Assembly: GCA_949752745.1 (NCBI GenBank)
Contig: OX457025.1
Coordinates: 97,467,804-97,531,803, forward strand
Origin: Protula sp. h YS-2021
Taxonomy: Eukaryota; Annelida; Polychaeta; Sabellida; Serpulidae
Length of the DNA: 64,000 nt
Direction: 5' to 3'
Shown here: positions 11,081 to 23,661 of the stretch, piece by piece
How the letters are laid out: every line of letters begins with the position of its first letter
How positions within the stretch are numbered: position 1 is the first letter of the stretch
The notes under the pieces: generated by a model
Seen by the model: only the letters and a program-made list of their open reading frames with translations
The model's database searches: none
What the model was told of the DNA's origin: nothing
Made by a program: the position numbers and the translations under genes

Positions 11081-14000
11081 TCCCACTTGCAAACATAGTT
11101 TGCAAATGGGTATGGTTTGCTAAGAATTCCGGCGTTTATTCCTTCCTTTTTTTTTTTCCGTCACGGAGGTTTCCAGAAAACTCCTCCTACGCTATTTGAC
11201 GTAGGACGATGAAATTTGGTACAGAGATAGAGGGTGATGAGATGTCGTGAAGTCCGCAAATTTTTTTTACCTTGACCTTCAAGGTCAAGGTCAAATTGAG
11301 GTCAAAGTTTTTTTACCTCAAAGTGGTTTCCAGAAAACTCCTCCTAGGCTATTTGACGGAGAACGATGAAATTTGGCACAGAGATAGAGGATGATAAGAT
11401 GTCGTGAAATCCGCAAAAAATTTTGACCTCGACCTTTAAGATCAAGGTCAAATTGAGGTCAAAATATTTTTTCAAAAACCTCTTCCATCACGAAAAATTC
11501 CTGGAAATAGCGCTCAAATCCTTGTTTCAACCCATGTACGGTGTCAGTAACATCATGGATGGAATCTCGACATTCAGTGTCAAGGTCAAGGTCATGTGGC
11601 TTTTGTATATTGAATTCCGTTAGAGAAAAATTGTCCATTATCTCGAAAACGGTTAGAGATAGAGCGATTTTGAGCTTATTTTCGACCCTTTGGGCCTAAA
11701 AGACGTTATATAAGAGATAACGTCCGTCAAGGCCAAGGTCAAAAACCGGAAGTTGACCATTATCTCGAAAACGATTAGACACAGAGCGATTTTGAGCTTA
11801 TTTTCGACCCTTTGGGCCTAAAAGACGTTATATAGCAGGTACCTCGGAGACCTCTACCTCCTCCGTCATGGTCAAGGTCAAAAACCGGAAGTTGACCATT
11901 ATCTCGAAAACGGTTAGAGATAGAGCGATTTTGAGCTTATTTTCGATCCTTTGGGCCTAAAAGACGTTATATAAGAGGTACCTCGGAGACCTCTACCTCC
12001 TCCGTCAAGGTCAAGGTCAAAAACCGGAAGTTGACCATTATCTCGAAAACTGTTAGAGATAGAGCGATTTTGAGGCTATTTTCGACCCTTTGGGCCTAAA
12101 AGACGTTATATAAGAGGTACCTCGGTGACCTTGACCTCCTTCGTCATGGTCGAGGTCAAAAACCGGAAGTTGACCATTATCTCGAAAACGGTTAGAGATA
12201 AACTGATTTTGAGCTTATTTTCGACCCTTTGGGCCTAAAAGACGTTATATAAGAGGTACCTCGGTGACCTTGACCTCCTCCGTCAAGGTCAAGGTCAAAA
12301 ACCGGAAGTTGACCATTATCTCGAAAACGATTAGAGATAGAGCGATTTTGAGCTTATTTTCGACCCTTTGGGCCTAAAAGACGTTATACAAGAGGTACCT
12401 CGGTGACCTTGAACTCCTCCGTCAAGGTCAAGGTCAAAAAGCGGGAGTTGACCATTATCTTGAAAACGGTTAGAGATAGATCGATTTTGAGCTTATTTTC
12501 GACCCTTTGGGCCTAAAATACGTTATATAAGAGGTACCTCGGTGACCTTGATCTCCTTCGTCAAGGTCAAGGTCAAAAACCGGAAGTTGACCATTATCTC
12601 GAAAACGGTTAGAGATAGAGTGATTTTGAGCTTATTTTCGACCCTTTGGGCCTAAAAGACGTTATGTAAGAGGTACCTCGGTGGCCTTGACCTCCTCCGT
12701 CAAAGTCAAGGTCAAAAACCGGAAGTTGACCATTATCTCGAAAACGGTTAGAGATAGAGCGATTTTGAGCTTATTTTCCACCATTTGAGTCTAATAGACG
12801 TTGTATAGGAGGTACCTCGGTGACGTTGACCTCCTCCGTCATGGTCAAGGTCAAAAACCGGAAGTTGACCATCATCTCGAAAACGGTTAGAGGTAGAGTG
12901 ATTTTGAGCTTATTTTCGACCCTTTGGGCCTAAAAGACGTTATATAGCAGGTACCTCGGTGACCTTGACCTCCTCCGTCAAGGTCAAGGTCAAAAACCGG
13001 AATTTGACCATTATCTCGAAAATGGTTAGAGATAGAGCGATTTTGAGCTTATTTTCGACCCTTTGGGCCTAAAAGACGTTATATAAGAGGTACCTCGGTG
13101 ACCTTGACCTCCTTCGTCAAGGTCAACGTCAAAAACCGGAAGTTGACCATTATCTCGAAAACGGTTAGAGATATAGTGATTTTGAGCTTATTTTCGACCC
13201 TTTGGGCCTAAAAGAGGTTATATAAGAGGTACCTCGGTGACCTTGACCTCCTCCGTCATGGTCAAGGTCAAAAACCGGAAGTTGACCATCATCTCGAAAA
13301 CGGTTAGAGGTAGAGTGATTTTGAGCTTATTTTCGACCCTTTGGGCTAAAAGACGTTATATAGCAGGTACCTCGGTGACCTTGACCTCCTCCGTCAAGGT
13401 CACGGTAAAAACCGGAAGTTGACCATTATCTCGAAAACGGTTAGAGATAGAGCGATTTTGAGCTTATTTTCGACCCTTTGGGCCTAAAAGACGTTATACA
13501 AGAGGTACCTCGGTGACCTTGAACTCCTCCGTCAAGGTCAAGGTCAAAAACCGGGAGTTGACCATTATCTTGAAAACGGTTAGAGATAGAGCGATTTTGA
13601 GCTTATTTTCGACCCTTTGGGCCTAAAATACGTTATATAAGAGGTACCTCGGTGACCTTGACCTCCTTCGTCAAGGTCAAGGTCAAAAACCGGAAGTTGA
13701 CCATTATCTCGAAAACGGTTAGAGATAGAGTGATTTTGAGCTTGTTTTCGACCCTTTGGGCCTAAAAGACGTTATGTAAGAGGTACCTCGGTGACCTTGA
13801 CCTCCTCCGTCAAGGTCAAGGTCAAAAACCGGAAGTTGACCATTATCTCGAAAACGGTTAGAGATAGAGCGATTTTGAGCTTATTTTCCACCATTTGAGT
13901 CTAATAGACGTTGTATAGGAGGTACCTCGGTGACGTTGACCTCCTCCGTCATGGTCAAGGTCAAAAACCGGAAGTTGACCATCATCTCGAAAACGGTTAG

Positions 14001-17000
14001 AGGTAGAGTGATTTTGAGCTTATTTTCGACCCTTTGGGCCTAAAAGACGTTATATAGCAGGTACCTCGGTGACCTTGACCTCCTCCGTCAAGGTCAAGGT
14101 CAAAAACCGGAATTTGACCATTATCTCGAAAACGGCTAGAGATAGAGCGATTTTGAGCTTATTTTCGACCCTTTGGGCCTAGTAGACGTTATATAAGAGG
14201 TACCTCGGTGACCTTGACCTCCTTCGTCAAGGGCAACGTCAAAAACCGGAAGTTGACCATTATCTCGAAAACGGTTAGAGATATAGTGATTTTGAGCTTA
14301 TTTTCGACCCTTTGGGCCTAAAAGAGGTTATATAAGAGGTACCTCGGTGACCTTGACCTCCTCCGTCATGGTCAAGGTCAAAAACCGGAAGTTGACCATC
14401 ATCTCGAAAACGGTTAGAGGTAGAGTGATTTTGAGCTTATTTTCGACCCTTTGGGCTAAAAGACGTTATATAGCAGGTACCTCGGTGACCTTGACCTCCT
14501 CCGTCAAGGTCACGGTAAAAAACCGGAAGTTGACCATTATCTCGAAAACGGTTAGAGATAGAGCGATTTTGAGCTTATTTTCGACCCTTTGGGCCTAAAA
14601 GACGTTATATAAGAGGTACCTCGGTGACTTTGACCTCCTCCGTCAAGGTCAAGGTCAAAACCGGGAGTTGACCATTATTTCGAAAACGGTTAGAGATAGA
14701 GCGATTTTGAGCTTATTTTCGACCCTTTGGGCCTAAAAGACGTTATATAAGAGGTACCTCGGTGACCTTGACCTCCTTCGTCAAGGTCAAGGTCAAAAAC
14801 CGGAAGTTGACCATTATCTCGAAAACGGTTAGAGATAGAGCGATTTTGAGCCTATTTTCGACCCTTTGGCCCTAAAAGACGTTATATAAGAGGTACCTCG
14901 GTGACCTTGACCTCCTTCGTCATGGTCGAGGTCAAAAACCGGAAGTTGACCATTATCTCGAAAACGGGTAGAGATAGAGCGATTTTGAGCTTATTTTCGA
15001 CCCTTTGGGTCTAATAGACGTTGAATAAGAGGTACCTCGGTGACGTTGACCTCCTCCGTCAAGGTCAAGGTCAAAAACCGGAAGTTGACCATCATCTCGA
15101 AAACGGTTAGAGGTAGAGTGATTTTGAGCTTATTTTCGACCCTTTGGGCCTAAAAGACGTTATATAGCAGGTACCTCGGTGACCTTGACCTCCTCCGTCA
15201 AGGTCAAGGTAAAAAAACGGAAGTTGACCATTATCTCGAAAACGGTTAGAGATAGAGCGATTTTGAGCTTATTTTCGACCCTTTGGGCCTAAAAGACGTT
15301 ATATAAGAGGTACCTCGGTGACCTTGACCTCCTTCGTCAAGGTCAAGGTCAAAAACCGGAAGTTGACCATTATCTTGAAAACGGTTAGAGATAGAGCGAT
15401 TTTGAGCCTATTTTCGACCCTTTGGGCCTAAAAGACGTTATATAAGAGGTACCTCGGTGACCTTGACCTCCTTCGTCATGGTCGAGGTCAAAAACCGGAA
15501 GTTGACCATTATCTCGAAAACGGTTAGAGATGGAGCGATTTTGTTCTTATTTTCGACCCTTTGGGCCTAAAAGACGTTATATAAGAGATACCTCGGTGAC
15601 CTTGACCTCCTTTGTCAAGGTCAAGGTCAAAAACCGGAAGTTGACCATTATCTCGAAAACGGTTAGAGATATAGTGATTTTGAGCTTATTTTCGACCCTT
15701 TGGGCCTAAAAGAGGTTATATAAGAGGTACCTCGGTGACCTTGACCTCCTCCGTCATGGTCAAGGTCAAAAACCGGAAGTTGACCATCATCTCGAAAACG
15801 GTTAGAGGTAGAGTGATTTTGAGCTTATTTTCGACCCTTTGGGCTAAAAGACGTTATATAGCAGGTACCTCGGTGACCTTGACCTCCTCCGTCAAGGTCA
15901 CGGTAAAAAACCGGAAGTTGACCATTATCTCGAAAACGGTTAGAGATAGAGCGATTTTGAGCTTATTTTCGACCCTTTGGGCCTAAAAGACGTTATACAA
16001 GAGGTACCTCGGTGACCTTGAACTCCTCCGTCAAGGTCAAGGTCAAAAACCGGGAGTTGACCATTATCTTGAAAACGGTTAGAGATAGAGCGATTTTGAG
16101 CTTATTTTCGACCCTTTGGGCCTAAAATACGTTATATGAGAGGTACCTCGGTGACCTTGACCTCCTTCGTCAAGGTCAAGGTCAAAAACCGGAAGTTGAC
16201 CATTATCTCGAAAACGGTTAGAGATAGAGTGATTTTGAGCTTATTTTCGACCCTTTGGGCCTAAAAGACGTTATGTAAGAGGTACCTCGGTGACCTTGAC
16301 CTCCTCCGTCAAGGTCAAGGTCAAAAACCGGAAGTTGACCATTATCTCGAAAACGGTTAGAGATAGAGCGATTTTGAGCTTATTTTCCACCATTTGAGTC
16401 TAATAGACGTTGTATAGGAGGTACCTCGGTGACGTTGACCTCCTCCGTCATGGTCAAGGTCAAAAACCGGAAGTTGACCATCATCTCGAAAACGGTTAGA
16501 GGTAGAGTGATTTTGAGCTTATTTTCGACCCTTTGGGCCTAAAAGACGTTATATAGCAGGTACCTCGGTGACCTTGACCTCCTCCGTCAAGGTCAAGGTC
16601 AAAAACCGGAATTTGACCATTATCTCGAAAACGGTTAGAGATAGAGCGATTTTGAGCTTATTTTCGACCCTTTGGGCCTAGAAGACGTTATATAAGAGGT
16701 ACCTCGGTGACCTTGACCTCCTTCGTCAAGGTCAACGTCAAAAACCGGAAGTTGACCATTATCTCGAAAACGGTTAGAGATATAGTGATTTTGAGCTTAT
16801 TTTCGACCCTTTGGGCCTAAAAGAGGTTATATAAGAGGTACCTCGGTGACCTTGACCTCCTCCGTCATGGTCAAGGTCAAAAACCGGAAGTTGACCATCA
16901 TCTCGAAAACGGTTAGAGGTAGAGTGATTTTGAGCTTATTTTCGACCCTTTGGGCTAAAAGACGTTATATAGCAGGTACCTCGGTGACCTTGACCTCCTC

Positions 17001-18479
17001 CGTCAAGGTCACGGTAAAAAACCGGAAGTTGACCATTATCTCGAAAACGGTTAGAGATAGAGCGATTTTGAGCTTATTTTCGACCCTTTGGGCCTAAAAG
17101 ACGTTATATAAGAGGTACCTCGGTGACTTTGACCTCCTCCGTCAAGGTCAAGGTCAAAACCGGGAGTTGACCATTATTTCGAAAACGGTTAGAGATAGAG
17201 CGATTTTGAGCTTATTTTCGACCCTTTGGGCCTAAAAGACGTTATATAAGAGGTACCTCGGTGACCTTGACCTCCTTCGTCAAGGTCAAGGTCAAAAACC
17301 GGAAGTTGACCATTATCTCGAAAACGGTTAGAGATAGAGCGATTTTGAGCCTATTTTCGACCCTTTGGCCCTAAAAGACGTTATATAAGAGGTACCTCGG
17401 TGACCTTGACCTCCTTCGTCATGGTCGAGGTCAAAAACCGGAAGTTGACCATTATCTCGAAAACGGGTAGAGATAGAGCGATTTTGAGCTTATTTTCGAC
17501 CCTTTGGGTCTAATAGACGTTGAATAAGAGGTACCTCGGTGACGTTGACCTCCTCCATCAAGGTCAAGGTCAAAAACCGGAAGTTGACCATCATCTCGAA
17601 AACGGTTAGAGGTAGAGTGATTTTGAGCTTATTTTCGACCCTTTGGGCCTAAAAGACGTTATATAGCAGGTACCTCGGTGACCTTGACCTCCTCCGTCAA
17701 GGTCAAGGTAAAAAAACGGAAGTTGACCATTATCTCGAAAACGGTTAGAGATAGAGCGATTTTGAGCTTATTTTCGACCCTTTGGGCCTAAAAGACGTTA
17801 TATAAGAGGTACCTCGGTGACCTTGACCTCCTTCGTCAAGGTCAAGGTCAAAAACCGGAAGTTGACCATTATCTCGAAAACGGTTAGAGATAGAGCGATT
17901 TTGAGCCTATTTTCGACCCTTTGGGCCTAAAAGACGTTATATAAGAGGTACCTCGGTGACCTTGACCTCCTTCGTCATGGTCGAGGTCAAAAACCGGAAG
18001 TTGACCATTATCTCGAAAACGGTTAGAGATGGAGCGATTTTGTTCTTATTTTCGACCCTTTGGGCCTAAAAGACGTTATATAAGAGATACCTCGGTGACC
18101 TTGACCTCCTTTGTCAAGGTCAAGGTCAAAAACCGGAAGTTGACCATTATCTCGAAAACGGTTAGAGATAGAGCGATTTTGAGCTTATTTTCGACCCTTT
18201 GGGCCTAAAAGACGTTATATAAGAGGTACCTCGGTGACCTTGACCTCCTCCATCATGGCCAAGGTCAAGCACCGGAATTTGTCCATTGTCTGAAAAATGG
18301 TTAGAAAACTGAATTTGATTATTTGAGATTATATTATATTTACTTCGATGTCCTTGTTCATGATAATAATTCTGAAGGTGACAATTATGTGGAAAGACTG
18401 AAAAATGTGTCTTTGACCAGATAGATTGTACCATTGCAAGTGGGTGTCATTTCGCTACGTGTAGCGAAATTAGGTCTAG
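11081..18479 (+). mobile_element. 7.4-kb Helentron-like element carrying a giant satellite (family 2, copy C)
   Basis: The 5' end starts TCCCACTTGCAAAC and contains a hairpin with arms TTGCAAAC and GTTTGCAA around ATA. The 3' end has the inverted partner TTGCAAGTGGG (18434-18444), then a hairpin with arms ATTTCGCTA and TAGCGAAAT (18449-18470), then CTAG (18476-18479) and TT. Between them lie a unique 5' segment with two copies of gtttccagaaaactcctcct and about 48 tandem 139-bp monomers. There is no transposase or helicase. Families of short hairpin-ended elements with central tandem repeats are described in bivalves and related to Helentrons; by structure this fits that class but is very large. 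The boundaries rest on the paired terminal motifs. Confidence 0.6.
11575..18300. repeat. 139-bp satellite, about 48 monomers with 2.5-kb higher-order repeats
   Basis: The start of gttgaccat recurs at 11752, 11891, 12030 and 12169, giving a 139-bp period. Each monomer holds atctcgaaaacggttagaga, cgaccctttgggcctaaaag, gttatataagaggtacctcg and two opposed TGACCTTGAC/GTCAAGGTCA arms. Variant monomers recur at 13237, 14347, 15735 and 16846; the 13237-to-15735 and 14347-to-16846 spacings are both about 2.5 kb (about 18 monomers), so the array was enlarged in multi-monomer blocks. The short frames reading VKVKNRKLTIISKTV are shadows of the repeat. Confidence 0.9.
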
Positions 18480-19600
18480 TTATATATGGAATTGGGTGGG
18501 CAGCTGCAGAAGGGGTGCGAGTTAATGGGGGCCTGTAATTCCCCCCTCCATCACTCCCCCCCCCCCCCCCTCCATTAAATTCGGGAGATAGCTTTATTAC
18601 TTAAAAAACGGAATGTATAGAGTGTCGGCCTCTTTATACAAACTCTGTACGTTTATTTAACAGATGGGATGAGTTAATTACTTTAACGCTGCCTTATGTA
18701 GAAAATTCGGCATCGTCATTGAATTATTTCCCGCAGGTCTGGTGCTTGATATTAAACTATGATGGAGTTTTAACTTCGCTGGAGGTGTACTGGTCGTAGA
18801 CACCACGGAGAAATGTAATAACTCAAAACTTTACCCGTTGTTTTGGTGCACTTATTATTATTATTATTTGCTTTTAATTGCTATTTATTTTATGATCGAT
18901 AGTGACATTTTGGCTCTTTAGGGAGGTTTCGCAGTTGCGTGCCTTTATATAACAAAATAAATGATATTCATACTTTGCATTCGTATTTCTTCAGAAAGGA
19001 ATAATTCTATTAAAAAAAGTTATCGCTTAACTTTGTTTGACATTGTGCAATGTTAAGTTTAAAACAAGGGTGATTTAGTTGTAAGTGTTACTTGATACAT
19101 TGATGCATAGGGTGCGGTAACAAAGTGGTTTCCTGGAGGGAAGGTGTTTCAATTGAAGTGTTGATTATTCTTCGAATTGCAACAAACTGTCTTTATGTAC
19201 TCTAAAACAGATGTGGAAGGGCCACCAGAAATACGTTTTATCAACCTCACTTTCATATTTTGAATGTTAAAAATATTAATATTGAATGACAACGTAATGA
19301 AGGGATCTGGTGTTTTGAGAATCTGCTGACCTGATCATTATGACCACAATTAAATGTGTGGGGTGTCGGGGGGGGGGGGGGGAGCAGGGGGGTCATTATT
19401 CGACGGGGACTTTTTGACACAGGATGCGATCTCGCTCTTCTTGGGACTGTGGACATTTGACCAGCAGCATGTTTGTACAATAAGACCAGCTAAAATGTAC
19501 AATAAGGTCAACTAAAACTGCACAGCAAACCCACCTTAAGATGCGTAATCCTTGGAGAAAAATAGAGGCGTCAATTTTATTCCGACTGGGTATAAGTTTG
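18480..19600. other. No gene; C and G homopolymer tracts
   Basis: A C-rich run lies near 18558 and a G-rich run near 19369. No coding exon that I can recognise. Confidence 0.4.
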
Positions 19601-20429
19601 TAGTTTTTCTCGAAGTTTCTGTCCTTTTTTTCGTTTTTTTTTCTTCTCTTTTTTCTGTGTGGATGGTTTCCAGAAAACTCCCCCAACAGCTTTTGACAGA
19701 GGGGGATGAAATCTGGCACACGTGTAGTGGGTGCCGAGGTCTCGGTGAATCTGCAAAATTTTTTGACCTCAAAGGTCAAGGTTAAATTGAGGTCAATGTT
19801 TTTTTCATAAAATGGTTTCCAGAATACTCCTGCTAGCGTTTGGGTCAGCAGAGCTTTATATTTGGCACACTTATAGAAAAACATCAGGTCTCGGTGAAAC
19901 CGAAAGTATTTTTGACCTTGACCTCAAAGGTTTTCAGAAAACTACCCAAAGATCAAAGTCAAAGTGAGGTAAAAACATATTTCAGAAAAGTGGCTATAAA
20001 AAGTGCTCAAATCCCAGTTTGAACATATAAATAGTTCTCAGTAGGGGGTAACCTATCATTCTGAATCTTTAAGGGTCAAGGTCAAAGGTCGAGTGACTGC
20101 ATGTGCCGTTAACGATAGGAGGACTTATCTCGAAAACGGTTAGAGATAGAGCGGTTTTGAGCTCATAAACAATGTTACATAAGAGGTACGTCGTTGACCT
20201 TGACTTTCTCGATCACCACCAAGGGCAAAAAACCATAAGTTTACTGTTATTTCAAAAACGGTTAGAGATAGAATTATTTCGAGCTCATTTTTAACCCTCT
20301 GGGTCAAACCGACGACAAAGAATTGGTACTGCGTGACTTTGAGCGTCTTGGTCATAATTTCATACAAATATTTTCTTTAGTGGTTTCTGCAAGTGGGTCT
20401 ATTCCGCTATGTAGCGGAATTCTGTCTAG
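19600..20429 (+). mobile_element. Older family 2 relative (copy D)
   Basis: It shares with copy C the leader phrase ggtttccagaaaactc, the paired aaggtcaagg blocks, two diverged monomers (gaaaacggttagagatagag at about 20134 and a weaker one near 20250), the subterminal TGCAAGTGGG, a hairpin with arms ATTCCGCTA and TAGCGGAAT (20401-20420), and terminal CTAG (20426-20429) followed by TT. The 5' terminus is not recognisable, so the start is approximate. Divergence from copy C suggests an older insertion. Confidence 0.55.
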
Positions 20430-21540
20430 TTATGATTTTTATGGGAAAAGACGCAGTTGAGCTGCAGACTGAGAGTAGAATTTTGAGCATTGGGTGAACT
20501 GTGCGGATTTTCTTGGCGTATTAAGGCATTTTGTGGATACCCGGGATGCGGACTGGTTCGCGAGTCAGAACGAAATTTCGGACTGTAAGGTACAAGGTAA
20601 ATGGCATAAGCATGGACATAGGAATTTCAAAGGGACGCCCACAAAATACTCCCGCTAGGGGTGGCCCAGGGATGTAGAGAAGCCAGTCTTATCGTGAATT
20701 GATGGCGTCAGAAATTCGGCGTTCGTAGAGGGGTGAAAAGCGCGAAAAAATTTCCCAAGTTTTTCTTTGTGACTGCACATTATAAAAAATCCTTATATTC
20801 TAGCGTTTCTGTTCTCATAAAACATACACACTGTATACTTTTGGCCCACATTGAAATTTATATTGCTTTTGTCATTTAAGACTTCATTTGGAGATACAAA
20901 GGTCAATACTCTACAAAATGACAAGCAGATATTGACGCCAAAGAAACAGGATCTGGACTCTGGAAACAGAATCATCCCCGTTCCACCGTGTTCCTTGTGT
21001 TTCGGAAATGACGTCACAAGCCGATATAATTTTAACCAAAGTAAACAACCGCTTGATAAATCTAAATAAAGAATGATATATGTAACAGTATTTCGTCTGG
21101 TCTCTTGTATATATGTTGTTTTGTATGTCTTTTTTCTCTGTCTGTGAGCTGAACATTGCCACCACCAAAGTGACACACTCTGCATGTTTCTAACTGTTAA
21201 ATTTAAGAAAAAAACTAATACTAAATAAAATAAAATTCTTGAACGTGTTCTGAACTGAACGGCATAGTCCTGGTAGTTTTTTTTTTCTTTTTTATATTGT
21301 TACTTTGTTGTCTGCGAATATGATATTCAAATTTAAATTCTTAAAATATTAAATTTATTAAATACAAAACCACATAAAGCCGGGTCCAACCGGCGGTTTT
21401 TAACAACGAGTTTAGGCTGAAAGTTCTTTTGTATCAAAATTCGAATGAGAAGGCATTTTTAAGATAAGTATATGATAAATGTGAGACATAATCATGTTTA
21501 TGTTCCAGTTTTGTTTCATTGTTTGGAGACTGAATGAGCA
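20430..21540. other. No gene recognised
   Basis: A 130-codon minus-strand open frame (20793-21185) has no recognisable domain, signal peptide or neighbouring splice pattern. I do not call it. Confidence 0.35.
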
Positions 21541-21810
21541 ATATCACACAGCTCACATGGTAAGTGTCACATAACCTACAAGACAAGTGTCACATAGGTC
21601 ACATGGTGAGTGTCACAAAACCTACATGACAAGTGTTACATAGCTCACATGGCAAGTTGCACATAACCTTCAATATAAGTGTCACTTAGCATAAATGACA
21701 ACGTCATATAGCCTACGTGAACAGTGTCACATCGCCTAGATGACAAGTGGCACATGACGCGCATATTAGGTGTCATAGAACCTACATGGCAAGTGTCACA
21801 TAGTCAAAAT
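21540..21810. repeat. 23-24-bp minisatellite
   Basis: About eleven imperfect units with the cores aagtgtcacata and cctacatgac, alternating two slightly different versions. Confidence 0.8.
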
Positions 21811-22063
21811 TTCTGGGAGCAGGTAGAAGCCAATATTAAGCAACAGTAGACTTCTTGCCTCCAGTTCCAGAGGCAAAGGTCTGGTTGTTCACGTTGGATC
21901 AACCTCTTAAACCGAATTTTAAATGCTGTGAGATAATGAAAAAGTGTAAAAGAAAAATAAATCCTTTCGAATCTTTGAGGTGGCTCAGGGTGAGTGAGTT
22001 GTTAAAATCAGCTACACAGGTATCTCTCGGTATCTCCCGGGATGCACTAACAACATTTTAAAA

Positions 22064-22519
22064 CTAGACCGTTTTCGGTACCGAGTAGCGAAAATTACAC
22101 TTGGAGACCACAAAAAGTACGATTGTGAACTCTTAACCACTTACATATCGTCTTTTAGACCCAAAGCGTCGAAAATAAGTTCAAAAGCGTTCTGTCTCTA
22201 ACTGTTTTCGAGATAATGGTCAACTTCCGGTTTATTGGCCTTGACCATGGCCGAGCAGTCAAGGTCACCGAGGTATCTCTTAAATATCATGTTTTCGGCC
22301 TAAAATCGCCCAATTTCTAACCGTTTTCGAGACAATGGCCCACTTCCGGTTTTTGACATTGAGGATGTTAATCGTTCTCTAAGGTCACGGTTGAAAACAA
22401 AATGCGGATTTTATGGCGTCTAATCACCCTCTATCACTGAGTCAAATTTCATCAGTCTTTAGCAATTGGGAAAAACCCTAACGCCGCAGAGAGTTGGGCT
22501 CATATCATGCCAGTTTAAA
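22064..22519 (-). mobile_element. Family 2 element, reverse orientation (copy E)
   Basis: Read on the minus strand it ends with a hairpin (arms TTTTCG and CGAAAA) and CTAG (22064-22067), followed by TT. Inside are two or three reversed 139-bp-type monomers (ctaaccgttttcgaga, cacttccggtttttgac) and the leader segment with tcaccctctatcac. It is a deletion derivative of the element type at 11.1-18.5 kb. Confidence 0.55.
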
Positions 22520-22950
22520 CTAGAACATTTTCGCCACCGAGTAGCGAAAATTACGATTGCGACAACAAAAAATACGATTCTGACCTCTTAAAATTTAAAA
22601 CTGAGAATGAACTACGAGGTCAAGGTCACTGAGGTACGACTTCCAGATGGCCTTTTAGGCCCAAAAGCTATCAAAGCAGCTCAAAAAATGTTCTCTCTCT
22701 AACCGTTTTTGAGATAATGGCCAACTTCCGGTTTTTGACGCTGATCATGGCCGAGGAGGTCAAAGCCACAGAAGTACCTCTTACATATGGTGTATTATTT
22801 CCAAAGGGCCGAAAATAAGCTCAAAATCGCTCTATCTCTAACTGTTTTCGAGATAATGGTTATGGACAGACGCGGATTTCTTGTCACCTCACCCTCTATC
22901 AGGGTGCCACCTTTCATCTTTCTATGTGAAAAAGCGTTTCTTAATTTTTA
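22520..22950 (-). mobile_element. Family 2 element, reverse orientation (copy F)
   Basis: Starts at CTAG (22520-22523) next to AAA on its left, i.e. TT after CTAG on its own strand. The hairpin has arms TTTTCGC and GCGAAAA. It carries two monomers and the leader segment cacctcaccctctatcag. It sits head-to-tail with copy E and directly beside the pogo-like element. Confidence 0.55.
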
Positions 22951-22970
22951 TTAAAAACAATATATATATA

Positions 22971-23658
22971 CAGTAAAACCCCAACACCCCTCTATTATGG
23001 ACACCCCTGAATTATGGACAGCATTTTTCAGTCTGTCTTAAAACGCCATAGACTTCTGTTATATCTAGACCACTCTATTGTGGACACCCCTCTATTCAGA
23101 ATTAGGGACACTCTTTTTATCCGGTAAGTACGGTTACACATTTAAAACTACCCCTGTATTGTGGGCAGTCAAATTTCTGTCCATATTTTGTACGTTATGT
23201 AAACAACCCCTATCAGCTTGTTACACGGTAGTGGTTGTTTTTCTCGCTATTGTTATCTGTGGGTATTGAGTACATTATATTGAACACAGTGCATGTAAAG
23301 ACAGTAGGGCTTATTACAAAAGATGTGTGCTTAAGAGAGAAGCTTTATATGACTAATCCCTATTGACATGTGCTCCGTCTTTTAAAATGCATATAAAATA
23401 ACAAGTAATTCATTGTCTTTATACTCAGTTAAGATGTTATGCAAGTCTGAATATCGGTGGTGTGAAAAGAAAACGGAAAGAACTTTCGCTATCTGATAAA
23501 GTTTAAAATAATCAAAGGTACTGATGGAAAAAGTATGAGAAAATAGCCAAAGATTTTAGTTGTAGTTGTCAGATAGAACAGGACCTCGAAATTAGGGACA
23601 TCCCGCCATTAGGAACAAAATTATTCAGTCACTTTTTGTCCCTAATAGCGGGGTTTCA

Positions 23659-23661
<3 letters not shown>
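22971..23661 (+). mobile_element. Pogo/Tigger-like deletion derivative with transposase remnant
   Basis: Terminal inverted repeats are CAGTAAAACCCC at the left and the complement of CAGTGAAACCCC at the right, flanked by TA (22969-22970 and 23662-23663), the target of the Tc1/mariner-pogo superfamily. At about 23460-23580 the + strand reads VKRKRKELSLSDKV, then after a one-base shift KIIK, and later KIAKDFSCSC. This is the N-terminal CENP-B/pipsqueak-type helix-turn-helix of pogo transposases. The rest of the transposase (DDE domain) is missing, so the element is non-autonomous. The left side holds repeated tctattatggacacccct-type sequence. Confidence 0.7.

Noticed and set aside
13237..17097. 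Four near-identical 61-83-codon ORFs (VKVKNRKLTIISKTV type)
   Set aside because: Direct products of the 139-bp satellite; 139 is not a multiple of 3 and the frames close after one or two monomers.
19396..19884. 162-codon minus-strand ORF
   Set aside because: Overlaps homopolymer and family 2 element sequence, has no recognisable domain and no conserved frame in the related copy.
20793..21185. 130-codon minus-strand ORF
   Set aside because: Cysteine-containing but no motif, leader or splice context; chance length in this composition is plausible.
21540..21810. Short repeats with variable intervals considered as CRISPR-like
   Set aside because: The intervals are themselves repeated; this is a two-variant minisatellite.
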